From JALTDM01 sp964421355 (GTDB lineage: Bacteria > Bacteroidota > Bacteroidia > Bacteroidales > JALTDM01), in assembly GCA_964421355.1 (NCBI GenBank), contig CAYQWX010000004.1, positions 3,554 to 67,553 of the forward strand: 64,000 nucleotides of DNA, in the 5' to 3' direction. The translations under genes and the position numbers were made by a program. Below the pieces are notes generated by a model that was not told the DNA's origin, did not search any database, and was given only the letters and a program-made list of their open reading frames with translations. This document shows positions 1-7,900 of this stretch, in pieces. Within the stretch, counting starts at the first letter, position 1, and each line of letters starts with the position of its first letter.

Positions 1-1134
1 TATTTGGGAACAAGTATTTATTATGCCGAAGGAGTGTCCAAAGTAGCAGAAAATATTAAAGAGCTGAAAGTAAACGGGTTTATAACCGTGCCGCGTTTGC
101 TGGAAGCTATTTTTGAGAAAATAAACTCAAAAGCTCAAAAATTACCATATATCAAGCGTAATTTATTTGAACATTCTTTAAGAATAGCAGAAAAATATCA
201 TCCATACAAAAAGTTAAATCCCGTCTATAAATTCCAGTTAAAATTGATGGACAAACTGGTATATTCCCAATGGAGAAAGGCATTAGCTCCAGACTTGCGT
301 TTCATCGGATGCGGGGGTTCTGCATTGTCACCCAAATTAGCACGAGTGTTTTGGGCAGCAGGCTTTAAAATATTTGAAGGATACGGACTTACGGAAACTT
401 CTCCTATTATTGCCGTAAATTATGACAAACCAGGCAAAATAAAAATAGGAACTGTTGGAACTATTCTAAATGGCGTAAAAGTAAAAATTGCTGAAGACGG
501 AGAAATTTTAGTTAAGGGGCCGGGAGTGATGAAGGGATATTATAAAGCTCCTGAACAAACTGCCGAAGTATTTACCAAAGATGGTTGGTTTAGAACAGGA
601 GATATTGGCAAAATAGATAAAGATGGCTTTTTAAAAATAACCGACCGCAAAAAGGAAATTTTCAAACTTTCTAACGGTAAATACATTGCACCCCAAGCAA
701 TTGAAAACAAGTTAAAAGATTCTTTTTTAATTAAACAGGCAGTAGTAGTAGGTGAAAATCAAAAATATCCTGCAGCCCTGATTGCTCCCAATTTTGAATT
801 TTTCGAAGAATGGTTGCAAAAAGAAGAAAAAGTGAAAATAAATGATAAAAAAGAAATTATAAATTTCAGTAAAGTCTATCAATCCATTCATAATGAAATA
901 AAAAAGATAAATAAAAGTTTGGGAGAACACGAGAAAATAAGGAAATTCAAACTACTACCCAACGACTTTTCGATTGAAACAGGGGAACTCTCAAATACAC
1001 TTAAACTCAAACGAAAAGTTATTGTACAAAAATATCAGGATACCATTAACCATATTTTTTCTAATGAGACGGAAACAGTAAGTGCTAAAAAACATCACTC
1101 AAGTAAAAAATTGCATAAACAAAAGCATTATTGA
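1..1134 (+). CDS. Long-chain acyl-CoA synthetase (AMP-forming), 3' part
   Basis: This is the C-terminal 377 codons of an AMP-dependent acyl-CoA ligase; the reading frame is open to the window edge, so the 5' part lies outside. It would activate long-chain fatty acids with ATP and CoA. The sequence shows the adenylation motif GYGLTETSP (about residues 127-135 of the visible part), the hinge region GWFRTGDIG followed by DRKKEIFKLSNGKYI, which carries the C-terminal catalytic lysine, and a family-typical C-terminal domain. Full-length members are about 600 residues. The last 25 residues are unusually rich in His and Lys (HHSSKKLHKQKHY). The next gene is convergent, and no terminator hairpin is obvious in the 84-nt gap. 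Confidence 0.9.
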   Translation, partial: YLGTSIYYAEGVSKVAENIKELKVNGFITVPRLLEAIFEKINSKAQKLPYIKRNLFEHSLRIAEKYHPYKKLNPVYKFQLKLMDKLVYSQWRKALAPDLRFIGCGGSALSPKLARVFWAAGFKIFEGYGLTETSPIIAVNYDKPGKIKIGTVGTILNGVKVKIAEDGEILVKGPGVMKGYYKAPEQTAEVFTKDGWFRTGDIGKIDKDGFLKITDRKKEIFKLSNGKYIAPQAIENKLKDSFLIKQAVVVGENQKYPAALIAPNFEFFEEWLQKEEKVKINDKKEIINFSKVYQSIHNEIKKINKSLGEHEKIRKFKLLPNDFSIETGELSNTLKLKRKVIVQKYQDTINHIFSNETETVSAKKHHSSKKLHKQKHY

Positions 1135-1218
1135 AAAATTTAATTTTGTTATTTAAATAATATCACTTATGGGTATTTGGTAATAACTTTTTAATATCTT
1201 AAAAGTTGTATTGCAATT

Positions 1219-1968
1219 TTATTTTTTCATCTCTTGCAAAATATTGAAAATTTCTTTAAATACTTCTGACGCTTTACCTTCTATATATAAGTCGGTAATT
1301 GTCGGAGTATATTCCGAATGATTTATGTTTATTTCTATTATTTTAGCTCCATTTTGTTTAGCTGTATGAGGAATTTTAGATGCAGGATAAATTACTCCTG
1401 TAGTACCTATAACTATCATCACATCAGATCTTTGTGCATCATACATAGATTCTTCAAACACTTTTTGCGGTATTGGTTCTCCAAAAAACACAAAATCAGG
1501 CTTTAATAATCCTCCACACTCACAACGAGGAGGAATATTGCTAAAATCCCAATCCCTTACAGAATGAATTTTCCCACATTCTACACATACCATATTGCGA
1601 GTATTCCCATGAAATTCTCGCACAACTTTGCTGCCGGCATCAAAGTGTAAATTATCAATGTTTTGTGTAATTATAGAGTGTAATAATCCCTCTTGTTCCA
1701 TTTGGGCTAAAATAATATGAGCATTATTAGGTTTAGCTGAAAAAATGGTTTCGTAAAACACTTCATATATCAATTTCCAGTCTTCAACAGGATGAGACAA
1801 AAAATAGTCCAAATCAAAAATTTTAGGCTCATAACGATTCCATATCCCATTCTTACCACGGAAAGGAGGGATACCACTCTCTACAGAAATTCCTGCTCCC
1901 GTAAAAGCTACCGTATAATTAGAGTCTATTATCCATTTTGCGGCTTGTTTTAATTTTTCACTATCCAT
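1219..1968 (-). CDS. Sirtuin (SIR2) NAD-dependent protein deacylase
   Basis: This 249-residue protein carries the full sirtuin core: NAD-binding GAGIS (24-28) with SGIPPFR, QNIDNLH (102-108), catalytic His120 in FHGN, and a zinc site from Cys128, Cys131, Cys149 and Cys151. The nicotinamide/NAD loop reads GTTG rather than the commoner GTSG. The Tyr/Arg pair that marks CobB-type desuccinylases is not evident (FYETIF in that region), so simple deacetylation is the more likely activity; that is inference. It starts with ATG 2 nt after the stop of the radical SAM gene upstream (TAATAATG), so the two are almost certainly cotranscribed and probably translationally coupled. Confidence 0.93.
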   Translation of the reverse strand: MDSEKLKQAAKWIIDSNYTVAFTGAGISVESGIPPFRGKNGIWNRYEPKIFDLDYFLSHPVEDWKLIYEVFYETIFSAKPNNAHIILAQMEQEGLLHSIITQNIDNLHFDAGSKVVREFHGNTRNMVCVECGKIHSVRDWDFSNIPPRCECGGLLKPDFVFFGEPIPQKVFEESMYDAQRSDVMIVIGTTGVIYPASKIPHTAKQNGAKIIEININHSEYTPTITDLYIEGKASEVFKEIFNILQEMKK

Positions 1969-1970
1969 TA

Positions 1971-2906
1971 TTATTTTGTTTTTGTGTAAAAAAGTCCGCG
2001 GTCCCCAAATTCATGTGTAATTTTCCCTTCGTGTTCTAATACATCCAGATATTTGTTTATTTCGTTTATATGCAATCCAAGTAATTGTTGTAAATCTTTC
2101 ATAGTAGCAGGACGACGTGATATAAGTCCAAGTATTGTATTTTCAATATCTGCATTATAAGAAGTTATTTTTTTACGAGATGGGGCTTTAGATATTATTT
2201 CCACATTGGGCAAATTCCAATAATGAATAATCTCATTCATTTCTTGGCGACTCATTGGTCTCAATTCTTTTTCTGCACCTGGGCGGTCCAATGTGTTTAA
2301 TTGCACCTTATCTGGACGAATTTTAAGAATCGCATCTTTTAGTTTATCCAAATTTTCCCGAGAATCATTATATCCGGATAATAAAAAGATTTCCAGCCAT
2401 ATAACTCCTTTGTATTCTTGTCTAAAAAGTATAAGTCCTTCAATATATTTTTCCAGAGACAGATGTTTATATGGACGATCTAATTTCAAAAAAGCTATTT
2501 TTTCTGCAGCATCTAATGAGGGGAGCACTAAATCGGCAGGAAGCATTTCTTTCCTTACTTGCTTGTCATACAACAAGGTACCATTAGTCAAAACAGCAAC
2601 AGGTATATTTGTATGTTCTTTGATATACCGTAACACATCTCCAAAACGGCTATTTAATGTAGGTTCTCCCGAACCGGAAAAAGTAATATAATCGGGAGCA
2701 ATATTATGACTTAAATAATGACTTATTTCTTCTATGATTTCATTATACGGAACATATTCTTTTCTTTCTGTGGTAAGGACAGTAGTCTTGCCTACTTCAC
2801 AATACACACAATTAAGTGAACAAACTTTAGGAGGTACTAAATCTATTCCCAAAGACACTCCTAACCTGCGAGAAGGTACAGGTCCAAACAAATGTTTATA
2901 TTTCAT
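1971..2906 (-). CDS. Radical SAM protein (COG0731-like) with C-terminal winged helix
   Basis: This is a 311-residue radical SAM enzyme. The N-terminus GPVPSRRLGVSLGID (8-22) is followed by the 4Fe-4S motif with Cys29, Cys33 and Cys36 (CSLNCVYC). A glycine-rich SAM-contact segment (SGSGEPTLN) follows near residue 97. The last about 65 residues look like a winged-helix/MarR-like module (DLQQLLGLHINEINKYL). The substrate is unknown. It is the first gene of a two-gene operon with the sirtuin. A -7 box reading TATCTTTG on the minus strand lies 20 nt upstream of the ATG. Confidence 0.85.
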   Translation of the reverse strand: MKYKHLFGPVPSRRLGVSLGIDLVPPKVCSLNCVYCEVGKTTVLTTERKEYVPYNEIIEEISHYLSHNIAPDYITFSGSGEPTLNSRFGDVLRYIKEHTNIPVAVLTNGTLLYDKQVRKEMLPADLVLPSLDAAEKIAFLKLDRPYKHLSLEKYIEGLILFRQEYKGVIWLEIFLLSGYNDSRENLDKLKDAILKIRPDKVQLNTLDRPGAEKELRPMSRQEMNEIIHYWNLPNVEIISKAPSRKKITSYNADIENTILGLISRRPATMKDLQQLLGLHINEINKYLDVLEHEGKITHEFGDRGLFYTKTK

Positions 2907-2926
2907 GATAAAAAACTTTTGATTTG

Positions 2927-2934
2927 CAAAGATA
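2927..2934 (-). promoter_or_regulatory. Bacteroidota -7 promoter box for the radical SAM/sirtuin operon
   Basis: The minus strand reads TATCTTTG, an exact TAnnTTTG match, 20 nt before the radical SAM start codon. No clear -33 TTTG was seen at the usual distance. Confidence 0.5.
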
Positions 2935-3123
2935 GGTGTTATTGTAGTCCATTGATTAGTTAGAACCTATAAAATAATTTTTGCAATATTTTCACATAAA
3001 ATTTCAAAAAATGTTATAAAATTATTTCCCATATTATTATTATTGCACTTGAAAGTTTGCAAGCCGGTTTGTATGTTTTATGTTTAACCTAAAAAATAAT
3101 GTAATATAAAAAAGGGATTTTTT

Positions 3124-3471
3124 TTGTTTTTAGTATTATTATTATTGAGTTTGGGAAGTTTTGCAAATGGAGTAAAAGCTAAATATAGAATAAATATAAC
3201 ACATATTTATCATTTAGAAGGCACCAATTGTTATTTGTTTGAGGTAGATATAATAAGTGATAACGGTACTCCTGAAAATTATACTGACGATTATGTTGTT
3301 GACGTAGGCTATGTAAAAAGTTGTCTTAAAAAAGGTATATCTCCATATATTGGTAATAATGAAATTATTCCATTGAAAGAAACTAAATTAGATAATTTTG
3401 AATTGGATAATAACATGGACTTGAAAAATGCCATAGAAATAAAAAGCATTGATGACGTAAAAAAGAAGTAA
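3124..3471 (+). CDS. Small secreted hypothetical protein, start codon uncertain
   Basis: I do not recognise this family. From the TTG at 3124 the product is 115 residues. The frame opens earlier, and a much better signal peptide begins at an ATA codon at 3106 (I-KKGFFLFLVLLLLSLGSFANG), with the Lys-Lys n-region missing from the TTG version. There is no ATG in frame before the signal peptide; the only nearby ATG (3099) is out of frame and followed at once by TAA. So either a non-standard start is used, or the ATG has mutated to ATA and the gene is decaying. The mature part has no cysteine motif or repeat that suggests a role. A strong terminator lies at 3645-3673. Confidence 0.45.
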   Translation: MFLVLLLLSLGSFANGVKAKYRINITHIYHLEGTNCYLFEVDIISDNGTPENYTDDYVVDVGYVKSCLKKGISPYIGNNEIIPLKETKLDNFELDNNMDLKNAIEIKSIDDVKKK

Positions 3472-3526
3472 TATTTTATCCGAATCATGTAAAAAAAGGA
3501 ATGCCAATAAATGTGAAAAATATAGA

Positions 3527-3604
3527 ATGAGAGAAATCAAAGTAACAAAATTGAAATCTAAGATTTTTTTAATAAAGGTTTTTGTTATTTTATTGGCTTC
3601 TTAA
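3527..3604 (+). other. Tiny ORF resembling a truncated signal peptide
   Basis: ATG at 3527 opens 25 codons reading MREIKVTKL, then a Lys-rich stretch, then a hydrophobic run (FLIKVFVILLAS), and stops at 3602-3604. It looks like the first residues of an exported protein cut off by a stop. It lies between the uncertain small gene and the terminator at 3645-3673. It could be a remnant of a lost gene or a small membrane peptide; there is no evidence that it is translated. Confidence 0.2.
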
Positions 3605-3644
3605 AAGATAAGCCTTATTTCAAGAAAATAGTAATTATTATGAG

Positions 3645-3673
3645 AGAGGGAACGAGTTTTCGTTCCCTCTTTT
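3645..3673 (+). terminator. Strong rho-independent terminator
   Basis: An 11-bp perfect stem, AGAGGGAACGA (3645-3655) with TCGTTCCCTCT (3660-3670), has a 4-nt loop and is followed by TTT. It ends the unit that includes 3124-3604. Confidence 0.85.
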
Positions 3674-3757
3674 AAAAGAGCGTGAAAATATTAATTTGTC
3701 GATATGCATGCATAAATTTTATAATATTTTATTTATGTATTATGTATCAAAAAAACA

Positions 3758-3765
3758 TATATTTG
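3758..3765 (+). promoter_or_regulatory. -7 promoter box before the N-acetylglucosamine-kinase-like gene
   Basis: TATATTTG is an exact TAnnTTTG match, 22 nt before the ATG at 3788 and just downstream of a terminator. Apart from this and the terminator, the 316-nt gap after 3471 shows only the 25-codon ORF. Confidence 0.5.
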
Positions 3766-3787
3766 TAAAAAGTAATCATTAACTTTT

Positions 3788-4621
3788 ATGATAGTAATAG
3801 CAGATAGCGGATCCACCAAAACAGAGTGGGTAATTATAGATTCGGAGAAAAAATCTTTTTTCAAAACAGCAGGACTTAATCCTTTTTTTATAACTTCTTC
3901 TTTGGTAACACAAGAGCTTATTCAAAACTTCCCTAAGGAAATTCCTCCTAAAAAAATAAAAAAAGTCTTTTTTTTCGGAGCAGGTTGTTCTTCTACTGGG
4001 AGATGCAAAATAATAAAAATAGGATTAAAAGATTTTTTTCCGTATGCAAACTTGCATATAGATCATGATATAATGGGTGCAGCAATATCACTTTTTGGAA
4101 ATTCGTCAGGTATTGCCATGATTTTAGGTACAGGTTCAAATTCTTGCATATATGACGGAGTCCGTATTACTCATAACATTCCTGCACTTGGGTATATTTT
4201 GGGAGATGAAGGTAGTGGAGCTTTTTTTGGCTTACAACTGCTTAAAGATTATCTAAACAAAGAAATGCCACCCGATGTTTATAATAAGTTTACTAAAACT
4301 TTCCAACCATCTAGGGAGGAGATATTAGACAGAGTATATAAACAAGCATTTCCCAACAGATATTTAGCCAGTTTTGCTCCCTTTCTTTCAGAAAATTTAA
4401 CTTCTACTTATATATGGAAACTTGTGGAAAAAGGATTTGATTTATTTTTTAAGCGACATATTACACCTTATCCTGATTATCATACATATCAGTTAGGGTC
4501 GGTGGGATCAGTAGGATATTTTTTACAGGAACCATTAAAAAAAATAGCTTTGAAATATGGTTTTGAAACGATAAATATACTACGTTCTCCTTTGGAAGGA
4601 TTAATTAAACATATTACATAG
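3788..4621 (+). CDS. BadF/BadG-type ATPase, N-acetylglucosamine-kinase-like
   Basis: This 277-residue protein belongs to the ASKHA sugar-kinase/BadF-BadG family. It has phosphate-1 motif ADSGSTKTEW (5-14), GTGSNSCIYDG near residue 117 and GDEGSGAFFG near residue 143, which form the ATP-binding cleft. In Bacteroidota such single-domain proteins are usually annotated as N-acetylglucosamine kinases for amino-sugar recycling; that substrate is an inference from the family. The gene stands alone, between a terminator-bounded small gene and a large secreted-protein gene, so the context does not help. Confidence 0.8.
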   Translation: MIVIADSGSTKTEWVIIDSEKKSFFKTAGLNPFFITSSLVTQELIQNFPKEIPPKKIKKVFFFGAGCSSTGRCKIIKIGLKDFFPYANLHIDHDIMGAAISLFGNSSGIAMILGTGSNSCIYDGVRITHNIPALGYILGDEGSGAFFGLQLLKDYLNKEMPPDVYNKFTKTFQPSREEILDRVYKQAFPNRYLASFAPFLSENLTSTYIWKLVEKGFDLFFKRHITPYPDYHTYQLGSVGSVGYFLQEPLKKIALKYGFETINILRSPLEGLIKHIT

Positions 4622-4932
4622 CATCCAATATTTATTTAGTAAATTATCAATAGCAATCTAAATATTTTATTAAAAATATACCCTATTTTGTAAGTTGTTA
4701 ACCTCTTACCACTTTGGATCAAGCCAAAAGTTAGGATAAAATTAAATCATTGATAATCAATGTGACATTTTTATCTTGAAAATTGTTTAAGACACTATAG
4801 ATAATAGTTTTGCATATATTTCAATAAGAATAAGTAACAAAATAGTAAACCTCTTTTTAAAATAATTTCTTTTTAGAAATATAAAGACTCTTTCAAAAAA
4901 AACATAATTATCTTATTTTCAATAAATTTTAC
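4622..4932. other. Intergenic region without recognisable genes
   Basis: These about 310 AT-rich nucleotides show no ORF, hairpin terminator or RNA signature that I can support. The only signal is the promoter box immediately after it (4933-4940). Confidence 0.6.
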
Positions 4933-4940
4933 TACATTTG
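4933..4940 (+). promoter_or_regulatory. -7 promoter box before the 1756-aa secreted protein
   Basis: TACATTTG is an exact TAnnTTTG match, 17 nt before the ATG at 4958, implying a very short leader. Confidence 0.55.
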
Positions 4941-4957
4941 TCAGATAGTTATTTTTT

Positions 4958-7900
4958 ATGAAACATTTTTTCTTATTTATAGTTCTGTTTTTTTTATTTT
5001 CTTTCACAAATATTTTCGCACAATATTCTGTCAAAGTAGGTCAAGAAAACTCGGGTGATATAAACTTCAACCTATGTAACAATCAATATGAATACAGTTG
5101 GAATGCAACAGTTTACACCCAACAAGACATACAATCTCATGGATTGATTACCGACATTTATTACGAATCGGAATTGTTTGGTGGATTTGGTCCCGGTTCC
5201 AATACTTTTATGCAACATCAGCGTATTTTTATGAAAGCCGTTTCTAATAACGAAATGACTTCTACGGCTTTTCCCGACACTAACCAAATGACTTTGGTTT
5301 ATAGTGGAATGGTGGAATTTCTAAATTATCAGTTAGCAACCATTCATCTTGATGTACCTTTTAATTTAGATGCGGACAAAAACCTGATGATTTTATATAT
5401 AAATGAAAATGGTACGGCACAGACTGACCAAAATTATTTTTTATTTTATCCTACCCAAAATTATTATACACACAATAATACGGTTTATAATCATGGTAAT
5501 GGCAGCTTCCCATCAGGAGCAGGGACATATTCGGATAATATGCCGGTAGTATATTTGCGATATGCCCCAGGATTAGATGTAGGAATATCTTCTATCAATA
5601 ATAATGAGGCATTTAAGTTGCCGCAACAAACGGATTTAACTTGCAATTTGCATAACTATATGGCCGATACCATTACTTCTGCAACTATTGAATATAAACT
5701 TAACGGAACTTCTCAACCAACAATCAATTGGACGGGGAATAGCTATTGCGGACAAGATGTTTCCGTTGTTCTACAAAATAATTTTGCTTTTACTCCCGGG
5801 CAATATACTATAAAAGCAAACACATCCAATCCCAATTCGGGAGCAGACGAACTTAATACAAATGATACACTGGAATTTACTTTAAATGTATCTGACAATA
5901 AAAATATAGCTTTTCAAAATTACAGTAACAATGCCATTCCTTTTTTATCTGGCGCTTCTTACGGTTGGTCGGTTGCTATTTATAATAAAGACTCTATTAA
6001 TTTTTCAGGACAAATTCGTGCCATTGCATATTATGTAACTAATTCTAATGGAAACACAACACCCGAACCTCATCAAAAAATATTTATGCGTACCACCTCC
6101 GATTATACCAATCCCAATACAGATTATCCTGATACCAATCTTTTTGTAAAAGTTTTTGACGGAACAATAGATTATACATCAGCAGGCTGGCATATAATAG
6201 AATTAGATACCGTTTTTGACTATAACAGTACAGAAAATTTAATGATTTTATATGAAAATCACGCAGGTTTTTCCGTCACACCTTCAACATCTTTTAAAGT
6301 AGGTTGGGTTGGTACCGATGCCGTGTATAATTATGATATTAATACTTTTCCAACAGGAAGTGGATGGATTGCTTATTCAAACCGAGTACCTGCATTAAAA
6401 TTATTTTTCTCAATACCAAAGGATGCGGGAATTACAAAATTGGCAAACTCGGAGGCACCTGTATATACAGGGAATTATGACTTTATTGTTGATTTAAAAA
6501 ATTATGGATTAGATACTTTGCAAGATGTGGATATAAAATACAGTATCGACCAAAATACACCAAATTCATATCATTGGAACGGGATAGCAAATCCGTTAAA
6601 TGAAATTACGGATATAAATGTTGGCACAAGCAATTTAACTTATGGCACTCACAACATAAAAATATGGACAGAAAATCCAAATTATTTACCCGACTATACA
6701 AATGGCAACGATACATTAACAGTTTCACTACGGGCTTGCTCACCACTTTCTGGAACTTACACCATTGGAACAGCTCCGTCAGACTTTGTAAGTATAAAGG
6801 CAGCCATTGACACATTAAATAATTGTGGAGTAAACGGTGCTGTTACTTTTAATATTAAACCTGGAACTTATAATAGTCAATATATTTTGAATAAAGTTTG
6901 GGGAGCTTCAGCAACAAATACCATTACATTTCAATCACAAACAGGCGACAGCACCGATGTGGTACTTACCACAGATTCCACAAATTATTTAATGTTTTTA
7001 AACAATGCCCATTATATTTCATTTAAATACCTGACTTTCAAAAGCGATAGTGCCGAAAAACTTGTTGTTTTAGATACAAATGCTTGTAACAATACTTTTG
7101 TTGGCAATATCTTTACCTCAGATACCACAATCTCAACATTTATTTTCTCGCAAACAAACAACACGGATAATCATATTTTAATAACCGGAAACTTATTTGA
7201 AAATGGTAATACCGGCATTGATTTATACCAAGACAATGTTTATTACAATTCTAATCTATTGATAGAAAATAATGTCTTCATCGGTCAAAGTCAAAAAGCA
7301 ATTCAATTGTATAACTTAAACGAAGGAAATATTGTGAATAATCAATTTATAGCAACAAATATTGGTATTTATTTACACGGAACAAATCATATAAGCATAA
7401 ATGCCAATAATTTACGATTGCAAAATGCCAATAAAGGAATTTTTGTAGATAACTGTTTGGAAACAACTATAAGTAATAACTTTATTTCGGGAAACACAAT
7501 AAGTTCATGCGGCATATACACAAAACAATCCAATATTGTTAAACTGTTTTACAACACCGTAGATTTGGATAATGCAGAAACATCTGTTTTTATTGATTAT
7601 GGTAACGATAGTGTCTTTGTTTACAATAATATCTTTATCAATCATACCGGTCAAGCCATAAAGAAATTTTCATCTAATTACCTTGGCAACAATAATTGTT
7701 TTTATACGCCCGGAACAATATTCGGTTCATGGGAAGGATACAATAATGTAAATAATTTTCAACAGTGGCAAACGATGTCACAGAACGATACCAATTCAAT
7801 ATTTGCTTTGCCATACTTTATAAGTGCTACCGATTTGCATACACAAAGTTTATTGATAGATAACTTGGGGATACCATTAAGTGAAATTACAACCGATATT

